Below, in pieces: positions 1 through 11,760 of a stretch of 64,000 nucleotides of DNA; positions within the stretch are counted from its first letter, which is position 1, and each line of letters starts with the position of its first letter. The notes beneath the pieces are model-generated. The model was not told the DNA's origin. It made no database searches and saw nothing but the letters and a program-made list of their open reading frames with translations. The stretch lies in the NCBI GenBank assembly GCA_024500155.1, contig CM044873.1:3353001-3417000 (forward strand), written 5' to 3'. The stretch is from Chenopodium formosanum. Its lineage: Eukaryota > Streptophyta > Magnoliopsida > Caryophyllales > Amaranthaceae. The position numbers and the translations under genes were made by a program.

Positions 1-982
1 CATACCCAAGAGTCTGCAAAACTTGCAACCAAACATAGGTGGACTGCGAAGTAGCGTAGAAAAACCTCAACGGCTCTAACCCAGTAACTAAACTAGAGAA
101 GCATAAGATTGAGAAGTAAATTGAGAGGTAAATGTGGATGAAAATGATGAGTTTTTGGAGGGAGAAATACGCAGTAATGCGGTTAAAAAGGAGGGATACC
201 AGTAAAAATGGGAGAATGATAAAGGCGAATGAAATAGCGGTTGATGCTGAAGAATGGTATTGTTTACCTACATACGGTTTGATGTAATTGTTTGTGATCT
301 CGTTGTTTGCTTTTGCTAGGTAGATTTTTGAAGTTGTTGAGAATTTGTGTAAATCTGGGATGAATGTTTTATGGAATTTGTTTGTGAAATCTCGGAATTC
401 TGCCATGAAATCGTAGTCATCTTCATCGTTGTTTGACATTGATGGAGGTTTCTGGGTTGTTTTTTGTTTTTGGGTTTTTTTGGAAGGATCGGATGAGGGT
501 GTTTTGGTAATTTGGGTTGATGATGATTTAGGTTTGGGTAGATCTGCGGGTTTGGGTTTGGGTTTGGGTTTGGATTTGGTGGAGTTAAGGTTGAGTTTAG
601 TGAGAGTAGGTGGAGCACCGACATTTTTGGAGGAGGTTTTATTTTTGGAAGAAGACGAGGTTTTTTGTGTTGTAGTTAAAATGGGTTTGGTTTGGTTTTT
701 TTTGGAAGAATTATTAGTGATTAGGTTTTTAGAGGAAGAAGAAGAAGGAGATTTGATGATTGGTTTAGTTTGGTTTTTAGTAGAAGAAGATGGAGAAGAT
801 TTCTTGATTTTGATTTTAGGAATTTCTTCATCATCATCTTGGAGTTGTGTTTTTTCTAACAAAGTTCTTCGAGGTAGAATCTGATATTGAGAAGTGGCAA
901 AAACTAAAAATGAAGATGAAATAAATAGCAAGTAAAAGAAGAAGACATTTTTGAAGAAATGAGGAAGTGGAGCCATAATCAT
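1..982 (-). CDS. Uncharacterised secreted/membrane protein, Lys/Ser/Pro-rich (5' part, runs off left edge)
   Basis: An open frame runs on the minus strand from an ATG at 982 (or the in-frame ATG at 976) to the window edge, about 327 codons without a stop. The N terminus has a hydrophobic stretch of about 20 residues (FFFYLLFISSSFLVFA) typical of a signal peptide or anchor. Next comes a long low-complexity Ser/Lys/Thr/Pro segment with a (KP)n run, then an acidic patch (NNDEDDYDFMAEF). The C-terminal part seen here has at least two hydrophobic segments (around AISFAFIILPFLLVSLLF and LIIFIHIYLSIYFSILCF). No catalytic motif is visible and I do not recognise the family. The 3' end and any introns lie outside the window. 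Shorter frames in the same interval are shadows of this one. The call as a real gene rests on the long uninterrupted frame, the signal-peptide-like start and the membrane segments. Confidence 0.7.
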   Translation of the reverse strand, partial: MIMAPLPHFFKNVFFFYLLFISSSFLVFATSQYQILPRRTLLEKTQLQDDDEEIPKIKIKKSSPSSSTKNQTKPIIKSPSSSSSKNLITNNSSKKNQTKPILTTTQKTSSSSKNKTSSKNVGAPPTLTKLNLNSTKSKPKPKPKPADLPKPKSSSTQITKTPSSDPSKKTQKQKTTQKPPSMSNNDEDDYDFMAEFRDFTNKFHKTFIPDLHKFSTTSKIYLAKANNEITNNYIKPYVGKQYHSSASTAISFAFIILPFLLVSLLFNRITAYFSLQKLIIFIHIYLSIYFSILCFSSLVTGLEPLRFFYATSQSTYVWLQVLQTLGY

Positions 983-2631
983 AGAAATGATTATGGATCA
1001 AATGGTGTTGAATAGTTGTGAAGTGTACTATGAATTAGTAAGGAGTGTTAGTTTAGAATTAGATCTTGAGTGAGAGAGAAAGAGAGGAAGAGGAAGGAAT
1101 GAGTGATGAAAGATGGGTGGATTTAAGCTAAGTAGGGAATCAGGAGGAGGAGAGAGAAAGTGACGGCAAAGATTTTAATGCAGAGAGAGTGGCAGAGGAG
1201 AAGGAGAAACTGAGATGGGGTCACACTCACACATACATGGTATAGTATACAAGCTAAAGGTACGCGGTTTTATGAGGAGTGTGGGCTAATCTTTAGCTAA
1301 AGTACTTGTGTAAAGTCCATAATTATGTCACTCAATTACTTAATTTTAGGGTTTTAAAGTCGGATTTATCTAAAGACGCTTCTATTTATTTTGATTTATT
1401 TAAATTTATTTGTCTAAATTTTGAGTAGTTACTTGTACATTTATTGTCATTTGTTAAGGAGTATTTCTTATTTTCATTTGTTTTGATTGTTTTAGCGAAT
1501 GATTGTTTTGATTGTTCGTTATTTTCCATATACATTTTTCAGGTTTTAAATACATCATTTTTAATTTGTATATGGAGTGCTCTATATGCTCCATATATAT
1601 AGTAGCATTGTGGATCTGAAGAAGTATATTTTGATATGTCTCCATATACACTTTATATGTTCGTTGTACTTTTATCAGCTTAGATATGCTAAGTAACCAA
1701 GAACACTAGTAAGTTATGCAGATTAGTCAAAAGTCAATTTACTCATTAATAGTCCATACTCATTACTAGGGAGTGAGAACTATATTTGATTTAAAGTGTT
1801 AAACTCCACGGTTGCATGCTGCGTCTGGTGGTGACAATGAAGAGTAGAAACTAGACAGTCTAAGTAATGACGGTGTTGACTGATGAGTGTGGACAAACAC
1901 TAATAATGGTCCAATCTATTGACTTTTTATTCACTTATTAGACCCAATAAGTGATTAGCCAGATCTTTCCTAGTATCTTCTGCTCTATTGATCTTCACTT
2001 AATCAATTCCATAATCTTTGTTAGTAACATTAATGACTCAACCTTACTTTTTAATTCTTTTAATCAAACTTTACTCATACTCCATATCATCTACTGTATA
2101 TAATTAATTAAGCTAAACCCAGATTTGTTTGTTGAATTAATTATAAAAAAAAAAAAATTCATAGTGTTTCCCATTACATGTAAATGCATGTTATAATAAC
2201 AGAAAGAATCAGTAGTACATTAAATGAAAACACATGTGAGTATGTGACATGATGACAGCAAGTGAAGGGAGAAACTCAAAGATATGCTTAACTACCACAT
2301 GATTAAAGAAAGAAAGGAGGAAGACCGTTTTCACATTTCCCTTTCTTCATATATGATTGTCTTTACACACGGCATCTATTATATGAGGAGGCCAGGCCTA
2401 TTTACTCGATTAATTACGAAAGTTATGTTGCAATGGTTTATTTATTACCACTTATCAAATAAGTCGTGATTGTACCCTTGTGTGTAACGGCATAGCTTAA
2501 TAATAAATATTTACACTTGGCCTGAAACTTGTGATAAAAAAACAATCAGATGCCTAGAATTAGTACTCTAATGAGTTAGCTTAATAAATAGTGATAGTAT
2601 TTGCACTTTACATTGCCTGACATAGTGATTT
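983..2631. other. Intergenic, no gene seen
   Basis: The first 250 bases or so upstream of the left-edge gene are purine-rich on the plus strand (GAGA-type runs at 1070-1210) and probably hold its promoter and 5' UTR. The rest is AT-rich with short meaningless frames. I see no recognisable gene, RNA or transposon terminus. Confidence 0.5.
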
Positions 2632-4809
2632 TCATACATGTACCTGTGTTTCTAGAAGGGTCTTTTCATCATTTTCATCAAAGATTGGAACTTTGTCACC
2701 TCCATATTCAGCTGTCATAACTCTTTCATCATCATCATAATCTTGCTTTTCTAGTTTTGAAAATTGAAGCTTGCCAGAATGATTGCCATCCATCAGTTGT
2801 GTTTCGGATTCTATTAAACTCTGCATCCTTGCTCGTTCTCTGTCTCTAGGATAAGTGCAGTAAAGGAAGGAGTATATAGCACAGCAAACTGTCATTGTGA
2901 TTGTGAAATTGATGTTTAGAGCCTTTGCAAGCGCGGTAGCATTCTCCCTGTCAGTTTCTTTCACTGCAGACTCTGATGATCCTTCTGGGATAGGCTTGTA
3001 GCCGTATACATGCTGAGCTAGTATACCAACTAGAGGTGGAGCAAATGAGTTGAGTACTGACTCAAAGGAACAATCTAATGCATAAATGCTCGTTCGATGT
3101 TTCTCAGGTACTATTTCTGCAAAAATTGGACTGACAGTAGGCATTAAACAGTCAGTTTTATGTTCAAAGTTGCATATATTTTTACTCAAAATATGTAATG
3201 GCTAATAGAAACATACTTGTTAGTGGCTGGCGCGTTCCATGAAGTGGTGAGTCCCATGACGAACAAGACTAATCCGTACTTGAAAGAACTAGCAGGGTCA
3301 TCTGGTAATCCTAAGAACAAAACTGCTGCCAATGGAATTGCAGAACCAGAACTTATCTGAGACAGAATAATTCTTCCACAGTTTGGCAGTCTTTTAGATA
3401 AGATATCTCCCATTTTCCCACCAAATAAGCCTCCAAGAGAATTACCAATCACATACATGGTTATGAGGAACGCGGTTGTTTCATGAGAGAAGCCAATGAG
3501 TTCTAACCACATGGGAGCGAATGAGAATAGCCCTGACCAAGGAAACGTTCCAGCAACACCTTGAGCTACAATTATCTGAAAAGATGGAATTCGGATTACA
3601 GATTTTGCTTCCAAGAGTACCTCCTTAAATTCTGAGGAGAATGAGATGTTTGAAGTATTATCTCTTTTAGTTTTATTTGCAAAGCGCGGATCAGTGGCAA
3701 AAACTTGGACTAATATGCCAACTGCAACACTTATGATCCCAACTAAATGGAAGGCTAGCCTCCATCCCGGTATTCCCATGAAAGATTTAGAGGCTATCAT
3801 TACAGAGAAAACACTTCCTAGGATAGCGCCCATGTTTCCTGTTAGTTGCAGCCATCCAAAGGCCATACCGCGGGTGCTCTCTTCTGTGGAGTCTGCTACG
3901 AGGGACTGAATTGCGGGTATTACAATGGCTAGTCCTATACCATTTAGTGCTCTTGATACCGCCACCTATGTAATTAGAAAATTTTAATTAATACTTTTAA
4001 GCTGCTATCAATTTGAGGGGCTAATAATGATAATAAATGGCAAATTTGCAGCATATTAAAGCAACAAGCAGTCTGTTCTCTGTGATTTGCTTCTATGTTG
4101 TGGAAAAAAAGGACTAATGCTAGGAAGAAAGCATTAGAATAATTGTCTTAATTGTTTTTGAAACAACAATGAAAGAGGTAAAACAGTCAATCAAACTCAT
4201 GATTATCTGATTCCGACTCCTTTATTATTGACTATATAGCCAATATCATCTAAATGCCCTGAAACAACCTGCTTTTTCTATTGATCATTTGAAGGCTAAT
4301 GTATAAATCACATTTGACATTGAATTATTGATACTAAAAAAAACAATTACATTTGTTTAATTATTGATTTCATTGCACTTCAATTTAAGCACATTATTTC
4401 TACTACTTACTACCAGCGTCAGTCAGATTGCAGAGATCATTGCAATAGAAAAAGTCAACGCAAGCTACAAAATCACAAAATTTGAAGATTAACAGCAAGA
4501 AGGAAGAAAAAAGAGGTAGACCTGGAAGAAGGTGGAGGAGAAGGCAACAAGAAAGGTCGCAGCAGCCCAAAGATACGCACCAAGAGCAATGACAAACTTT
4601 CGATCATGGCGTGTAGCAAGGTAAGCAGCAAGAGGATAGCAGGAAGACTGAACTATGCATCTGAAGAGTGTGAGTGAGCCGAGACCGGTAGGATCAATAT
4701 TCAGGGCAGCTCCGACTTCTTTGTATACACCTGGGAGTAATGACTCGTCTGCTCTCTCTAGTATACCTGCTATATTCGCCAGCAGCAGTGTTAGTGCCTC
4801 AGGACTCAT
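2632..4809 (-). CDS. MFS transporter, UNE2-like family, copy A
   Basis: Three exons on the minus strand: 4809-4522, 3965-3217 and 3130-2632 (1,536 nt, 511 residues). All borders are GT..AG. Exon 1 ends at codon FFQ. Exon 2 starts VAVSRALNGIGLAIVIPA, a typical MFS signature. The exon 2/3 join regenerates an Asn codon before PIFAEIVPEK. Twelve membrane segments are expected from the family, and hydrophobic stretches alternate through all three exons. The C terminus after the CTYPRDRERA motif is a hydrophilic acidic tail ending in QVHV. The closest plant relatives I recall are the At4g36790/At5g10190/At1g78130 (UNE2) group, whose substrates are not established. It lies in tandem with copy B, in the same orientation and with the same intron positions, so the pair arose by tandem duplication. 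The start is the first ATG of the conserved N-terminal LLLANIAGILERADESLLPGVYKEVG block. Confidence 0.9.
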
Positions 4810-5952
4810 TTTTGTTACACTTTCTCTTTTGCCTCTTTTATGGGAGTTATATAATTTCTTGTTCTATTGTAAGCAACAAGTTGGACTTACACGAGGTCTG
4901 AAAATCGCGGGGTAATTTGGGAATCCATAGGACTTGTAGGAAGTGATTTGGCCCATTCTGGGGAATAATACCATTATTTTTGGTTAATTTGGGTCATGAC
5001 ATGAAAAAACACTAAAATAACTTCGAGTTCTAGGCTTTTCACTGTCTTTTAGACTTTGATGAGAGCACTAGCATAAAATAGTTTCTTCCGGAGCTGGAGT
5101 AACAGGTCACCAGACAGATAATTCGCGTCTTTTGACATTTAATGAACCGAGAATGGAAATAGCATTCAGATGAAGGCATTCACTCTTAGTTGTCTAGTAA
5201 AAAGACCAAGTTTAAGCACTAATTTAAGGAACCAGTGGTGCATATAATATGTTAGTATTGAAAAAATAAATACTCATTGCTTGTTTCATGCGTGGACTAT
5301 ACTCCAGTATTTTACTGGAAGATCACATTAGCATGTGAAAATATTCCCCACATAGCTTGTCTACTAGGAGGTTAATTTTAATTATTTCTTAAGAGTAGAT
5401 TAAGGTTTAATTTATATATTTGCTCAACTATGCTATCTAACAAGTTAAAAGCTGTAGCTTTGAACAGATCTTACATGAATTTGGCAGACAAGTTTCATCT
5501 TTCAAGGCTTTGCAACACATAAACGACAAAAAAAGTAAATTAAAAAAAAATAAAATTCAGAAGTAGAAAACTTAATACTGAATAATGTAAGTCTCATCTA
5601 GGTGAAGACAAGTCCATTGGAGTAATCATGTCTTAATTAATCATTAACTGATGCCATTAGATAATACGATGCAAAGGATACAGAAGAAGCATCATCCTTA
5701 GATTATCTCGGAATCTATCAGAGTTTGAATTGCATCCTAACTATAGTATTGCTGCTAATGGAATGACAGAACAGATGGCTTTAAGAAACAATGTTTTTAG
5801 TATTACAAAAAATTTGTAACGCCCTTACAAAAATGATAGAAGTAGAGAAGCATGTATTATGAGAAAAAAATAATCTCAAAGATATGTATATACATTCTCG
5901 AGTAGTAAAACTGTAAAAGTTCCTTTATAAGGAAAAGATGACCTTACAAGTA
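4810..5952. other. Spacer between the tandem MFS genes
   Basis: Promoter and 5' UTR of copy A and the 3' flank of copy B. No gene is seen. Positions 5748-5772 match a stretch of MFS exon 2 of copy B (near 6712-6736) with one mismatch, possibly a scrap left by the duplication. Confidence 0.5.
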
Positions 5953-8448
5953 TTACATTGGCTTTCTAGAATCTGACAGAGGTACTTGGGTTGGAAGCAG
6001 GGACTTCTGATCATTTTCATCAAATTCAAGACCTTCACCTCCCCTGTATCCAGTAGTCCCAGTCCTTGTCGCGTATCTATCTTTATAACTCGAATCATCT
6101 GATTCTGGAAATTGAAGAGGGGACTCTTCTGATAGTGCAGGAGAAACACCATCTTCCATTAACTGCATCTCTGACTCTATCAAAGCTTGCATCTTCGCTC
6201 GCTCTCTATCTCTAGGGTATGTGCAGTAAAGGAAGGAGTAAATAAAGCAGCAAATTGTAAATGGGATTCCAATCGCGGTGTAGAGTGCCTTGGCAAGTGA
6301 TGCACCATTTTCTCTGTCAGTTTCAATTGCTGCAGCATCTGATGATCCTACTGCGGCTGGCTTATATCCATAAACATGCTGAGCTAGGATTCCCACTACA
6401 GGAGGAGCAAATGAGGCTAGTGTAGTCTCAAAAGAGCGATCTAATGCATATATGCTTGTTCGATGTTTCTCAGGTACTATTTCTGCAAAGATTGGGCTGA
6501 CAAACCATAACCATCAGTGACTGTACAAGCCAAAGGTAAGTTCAGATAATGGTTTGCTATTAAAAGGAAAAAAAAAAAAGGGCCTAAATGAGGAACAGGA
6601 CATACTTGTTTGTGGCTGCTGCATTCCAGGTTATGATAAGTCCCATGATACAGAAAACTAAACCGTGCCAAAAGGCAGTGGAAGGTTCATCCGGTAAACC
6701 TAACAACAGGATTGCTGCTAATGGAATGGCAGAACCGGAGCTTATCTGAGACAGAATGATTCGTCCAGAATTAGGTAAACGTCTTGAAAGGATATCCCCC
6801 ATTCTACCTCCAAAAAACCCCCCTATAGCACCGGCAATAGCAAATATAGTCATAAGAAGCGCGGTAGTCTTATGGGAAAACCCAATAAGTTCCAACCACA
6901 TTGGTACAAATGACAGTGCTGACCATGGAAATGAACCAGCAACACCCTGAGCAACAAATATCTGAAAGGATGGAATTCGCACTACTGATTTTGCTACCTC
7001 TAACACCTCCTTCATTTCTTCCCAAAAAGACACTCGTGGATTCTCCTCTTTAGCCTTCTCACTCTCATCTACAAATCGAGGATCACTGGCAAACAATCGC
7101 ACTAGAATGCCAACAATAACACTTACTATTCCTACCAAATGAAAAGCAACCCTCCAACCAGGGATTCCCATGAATGTTGTTGATGCTATCAAGACCGAGC
7201 AGATGTTTCCAAGGATTGAGCCTAGGCCACTTGTAAGATGTAACCATCCAAATGCCGTGCCACGGTTACTGTCATCAGTGGAGTCTGCAACCAGGGACTG
7301 TACTGAAGGTATAACAATAGCAAGTCCAATACCGTTCAATGCCCTTGACACTGCCACCTGATCATTAATCATACTCAGAAGATTCATAATAGTGATCCAG
7401 CAATTGGGTTATGCGTGGTAGCTGTCCATAAATATCAAAAGTAGTTCAGGTAATTAGATTTTCACAACTTTACTGGTACAATGCCCCTAATTAATACAGT
7501 TAAATTTGTCTATAAAATAATTCATTTAGAAATATATCTCATCACCACTAATGTAATTTGGATTTCCACTTAAATATACGAAGTATACTTTACAAATCTG
7601 TTTAAATATGCTAATATTGGTTTTAATTTGTAAGATACAAATCTCAATTGTAAAATCCTGTTAATAATTGCGAGAAAAAACACTAGGAAATTAACAAAAA
7701 TTGCTTCGATCAACTTTGATACAAGTAACTAAAAATTTAATTAGTTAGTAAAATTAATATCAGTATTATAAAATTCAGGCCGAGAAGAGGACTAATGTAC
7801 TATACCAATATAACAGTAACGATTGATAATATGATGACTCGTTTTTCATTTTAAATCACTTAAATGCTACCATCCAATCCAACACCTTTAGAAGAAACCT
7901 TATGTCCTAAGAATCCCTTAATTAACCAAACTACTAACATTATGCACTACTTAAACACTTCATACTTTGTAGTAAATACGGAGTAATACACATATAGTGA
8001 TATAGATGAATTGGTCTCTAATTAAAACGAAATAGGTGAATTAGGCTCTGAACATGAAACGTTGGTTAAAAAAAGTCAACGTAAGGTAGATCAATCATCT
8101 ATCCAAATTGAATCAAAAGATAACCAAAAACAGAAAAGTCAATGAAAAAAAAACAGAGACCTGGAAAAAAGTGGAGGAGAAAGCGACGAGAAAAGTAGCA
8201 GCAGACCAAAGAAAAGCGCCGAGAGCAATAACATGGGCTCGATTATGGCGAATAGCGAGATAACCAGCAAGTGGATAACAAGAGGTTTGAACAATTGATC
8301 TGAACAGGGTTAGTGATCCCAACCCAGTTGGGTCTGTATGAAGTGCTGCCCCAACCTCTTTGTAAACTCCTGGTAGTAATGATTCATCTGCTCTTTCCAT
8401 TATTCCTGCTAAGTTTACTAGCACCAGTGTTATTGTCTCTGATTTCAT
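5953..8448 (-). CDS. MFS transporter, UNE2-like family, copy B
   Basis: Three exons on the minus strand: 8448-8161, 7357-6606 and 6496-5953 (1,584 nt, 527 residues). The intron positions and phases are the same as in copy A: exon 1 is 96 codons in both, and both second introns split an Asn codon before PIFAEIVPEK. The protein is a major facilitator membrane transporter. Exon 1 holds the N-terminal helix with ADESLLPGVYKEVG. Exon 2 holds VAVSRALNGIGLAIVIPSVQSLVADSTDDSNRG and most helices. Exon 3 holds the last helices and a soluble tail. That tail (MEDGVSPALSEESPLQFPES...) differs strongly from that of copy A, so the two may differ in regulation or trafficking. The substrate cannot be read from the sequence. 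Location in the plasma membrane or another membrane is unresolved. Confidence 0.9.
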
Positions 8449-9039
8449 TTTTTCTGGGTTTTGTTTTTGTTTTCTGGGTTATGGTGTTAGTTCATTTTGT
8501 TAAGTTTCTGCAGTTTTCAAGTTGGTAATGGCTGATTTGTGTTTGTTGACTTGGAGTTGAATCAGTGTTTTTAAGGTTTTTGATTGGTCATTCTTTCATG
8601 GTAATGGTAATGCTTCCAACATATTGTGAATGGGGTCCTTCATTTTGACCAATTTTTTATTTCTAGTTGACAATTTTAGGGGAGGTAAAGGTATATCACT
8701 AGACACCCCAACTGCAAGAATTATTAAGTAATTTATATTTAATAAACTAATTGCAATAAATCTATATAAAATTGAAAATGACTGAAATTCGTTCTTTAGT
8801 GCATCATTTAGGTAGGGGTCTTGTTTTAGTGTATAGCTAAATGAGTAAAAGCTACCTGTCAAAAAAAAAAAAAAAAAGAAAGTAAAAGCTAAAATTGATT
8901 GTATTAGCTACTATATTAAAGTGTTTGGTAAATACGGGGTAATAATCTGTTTGTTTATAGCAAATGGGACTACAATGACAACAAACTCATATATGAGACG
9001 ATCTTAAGGTCAGGTTAACTAGACTCAGACTCAGGTTAA
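8449..9039. other. Upstream region of MFS copy B
   Basis: Probable 5' UTR and promoter of copy B. It contains a short poly(A) insertion with a target duplication at 8844-8891. No other gene is visible. Confidence 0.45.
8844..8891 (+). repeat. Ultra-short poly(A) insertion flanked by 11-bp direct repeat
   Basis: AGTAAAAGCTA occurs at 8844-8854 and again at 8881-8891. Between them lie 26 bases, CCTGTC followed by a run of A. This looks like a retroposed tail with its target-site duplication. Similar structures occur at 12431-12490, 25520-25570 and 60334-60389. Confidence 0.5.
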
Positions 9040-9315
9040 CTAAACACCTGGTAGTAATGATTCGTTTGCTTTCTCCATTATTCCTGCTAAGTTTACTAGC
9101 ACCAGTGTTATTATTGTCTCTGCTCTCATTTTTCTGGCTTTTGGGTATTACTTCGCTTTGTTAAGTTTCTCCAGTTTTAGAGTTGATTTCTGTTTGTTGA
9201 CTTGGAGTTGAATTAGAGTTTTTTAATTGGTCATTCATTCTTCCTTGGTATTGCCTTACTAGTAATGCTTCCAATGGAACGGGGTCTTCTTTTTGGTCTT
9301 TAATTTCACAAATTT
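9040..9315 (-). pseudogene. Truncated third copy of the MFS gene (5' end only)
   Basis: The reverse strand from 9129 reads ATG and then 28 codons closely matching the start of MFS copy B (ETIITLVLVNLAGIMEKANESLLPGV), and then TAG at 9042-9040. Similarity to copy B ends at that point, midway through exon 1. On the other side it extends into the upstream region to about 9315 (shared segments GTTTGTTGACTTGGAGTTGA, ATTGGTCATTC and AATGCTTCCAA). The block is therefore a partial duplication of roughly 8376-8660 that includes 5' flank. One extra Ile codon is present. It cannot encode a transporter. It shows that the locus has amplified at least twice. Confidence 0.8.
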
Positions 9316-9344
9316 TATATGCGGCCTGTTGTACCGTACAGCAA

Positions 9345-9560
9345 GGGTTACTTGAATTTTCCGGGGTTACTTGAGTTTCTCGGTCTAAGGTTACTCGAGG
9401 TTCTAGGATTACTTAAGTTTCTTTGTCAGGGGTTGAATTTTTCGGTCAGGGGCTACTTGAGTTTCTCGGTCATGAGTTACTCGAGTCGCAATTTTTTGTA
9501 TATGGCATGACCGAGAAACTCGAGTAATCCCTGACCAAGAAACTTGAGTTTCCGCTTGAG
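9345..9560. repeat. Short repeat cluster with 31-bp hairpin
   Basis: Variants of GGTTACTTGAGTTTCTCGGTC recur about five times. The copy at 9444-9474 is a near-perfect inverted repeat of 9506-9536 (three mismatches over 31 bp, 31-bp loop). A transcript here could fold into a stable hairpin. No matching transposon family is recognised. Confidence 0.6.
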
Positions 9561-10682
9561 TTATCTTAAGCAAAGGTCGCTTAGATTTTAGCTGATAAAT
9601 CCAGTCCAATTGGGCTCTGCATTGGAATATAATCAATATGGGCCTTAGTCTAATGAAAAAACAGAATATGGGCCTTTTTTGCTTCTACATGGGCCAGTTG
9701 CACTGCAATTCTCTAATGTGCTACGTAGTTGGTACTCCAGAAGACAAAAGCTTTACCAACAACAACGTACGTGTAACATATTACAGCAACAAATTGTAAT
9801 TATCAAAATGATGAAAAAAATATCACCTAATGTAATTGACAATGACTTCAAATTGATCAAATATTACCACATAACCCTCTGTTGATAAAATTCCTATCTT
9901 CAATTCATGAAAGTATTGATTCAAGTATTGGAATAATGACGATATCAGGTCCATTCTACTCTCTTTGTTCATTGATCAACAAGGGTATCTAAATTGATAT
10001 TATCTTTAAAGTGTCAACGTTACCAAATATTCAAGGCTCCCTAACAATTGTAGCATTATGTTTAATGTTATAATGTGCTAGGATTTAGTTGTTAATTGAA
10101 TTTATATGTTACAAATCAAAATTGTTAGGGTTAAACAAAAGATGTGTGAGAGGTTAATTCATGGATAACATTATAATTAATTGCTTCATCAAAAAAATAA
10201 TACTTCGTACTTGCAGTTTTGCAGATAATACTAATTTGTTATGAAAATAAAAATAAAAACAATTTCTGTACTGTCCCACTTAGCAATACAAACTGGATTT
10301 CACAGAGTTTTATGACTATTAAAGTGTTCAATAAGATACACAAAGATTTCATAATTAGGATGAAAATGGCCCCATCAAAGAGACAGATTAAGAGGAAGAT
10401 CCCAATATTGCTTGCTGTAAGGATGGCGTAGTGGCAGGCAATGTTGGTTCGTGAAATTCACTTCTGACCCACCATGCTACTATGCTACTCTATATTGCTA
10501 TATATGGGTTATCATGTACGGACTACAATTGTTTTTCATATGAGATACTTCAATTAAAAAAGAAAATGTTCTACAGGTGTAGATTAATTTAATTGTGTTT
10601 ATAAAACATTTAGAATTACAATCGGCTTATAAATATACATCATTGTGCCTTGTGTTGAGCCAACGTATTAAGAGTTAGCTAA
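9561..10682. other. Intergenic, no gene seen
   Basis: AT-rich sequence with only short spurious frames. The variant 9-mer TACTTCGTA is at 10201-10209. Nothing else is recognised. Confidence 0.45.
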
Positions 10683-11760
10683 TGTAGGCACTGTAGGAGT
10701 TTATAGGTACTACGCAGCGGAAATAAACATGAATCATATTCATACAGTACCTAATCCAAGGATCTTTGCATAACACATAAAGAACACATAATTGTACCTT
10801 TGAAGCGTGATTCCACGTGCGATCGAGCAAGAACAATGGGAGATAAAAAACCCCTAAGCGTGATTCCTCTACTTGGTCCACGGGCACAAGTTAAACCTTC
10901 ACTAATGCTAGTTAGTCGTGATTGAACACTTCAATCAACCTTCAACGGAGAAGAGAGACACGAGCTAACCACGAACCACCACGACGAACCCCACGAGCCA
11001 CCATGAGGGGCGCCGCACGTACGGACGTGAAGGGGAGAGGGGAGGGCCGTGAGGTGAGGAGAGTGTTTAGGGTTTGGGACTTGGTTGCTTCTTTCACAAT
11101 CTACTGTATGTTGATTGTTACTCCCTTACTTGCAACCCTAGGCATGGATCTTATTTATAGATCACATCTCTAAATAAGAGCCCATGTCAAAAGCCCAAAA
11201 CCCTTATCCTAAACACACTACTCTAGCCCAACACTCTACATGATATGTCATAATCTCATGAGGCCCATTAATGGGCCTCTTACTTGTTTAACCCAATACC
11301 CTTGTTGTGTGACCTCATAGGATCCATTCTATAAGGCTTTGGGCTATTTAACTAACCCAAAGATCAATTATCATATCTAGCACCAGATATTGACGACCCT
11401 ATAGAATGAACTTATTATCTCCATAATAGTGATACTTGATATATCTAGTAATTGCACTTATCGAAGACATAATTCCTTCAGGCACATCCATCAATCTATG
11501 CATATGTGATAGATGTGTCCATTATGTCCTGCATATGTGTTTAAGTGAAATCTAAATTTATTTTTATAACGGCTATCATATCAGGACGTGTCATGATTAT
11601 CTAACCATAAACTAAGGGTCAAGCAATGAAGATCGATCATCATTAGATGAATGTGGTCGCTCTATATATATTATGGGTTTGTGCTCAACTCTATGAAGAT
11701 TTTATCATAACATGCCTTGCGAGTTGCGACCGGGCATGTGCCATATCTAATCCGTACTAT
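10683..11760 (-). mobile_element. Probable LTR-retrotransposon remnant (solo-LTR-like), minus orientation
   Basis: This block is less AT-rich than its surroundings and reads like the promoter/leader part of a plant LTR on the minus strand. It has a TATA-like CTATAAATAAG near 11150 and a downstream GC-rich leader. It ends with a TTCCGCTGCGTAGTACC segment often seen near the 3' end of Copia LTRs, followed by a terminus ending in ...TACA at 10683. No protease, RT or integrase coding is present. I could not fix a target duplication, so the boundaries are approximate. It could also be a fragment of a larger degraded element. Confidence 0.35.

Noticed and set aside
545..572. Telomere-like GGGTTT repeats
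   Set aside because: They encode the (KP)n run of the left-edge gene on the minus strand. Four units in a coding frame are not an interstitial telomere.
429..884. Plus-strand frame of 151 codons
   Set aside because: It is the antisense shadow of the minus-strand gene, whose frame is longer and has a signal peptide and membrane segments.
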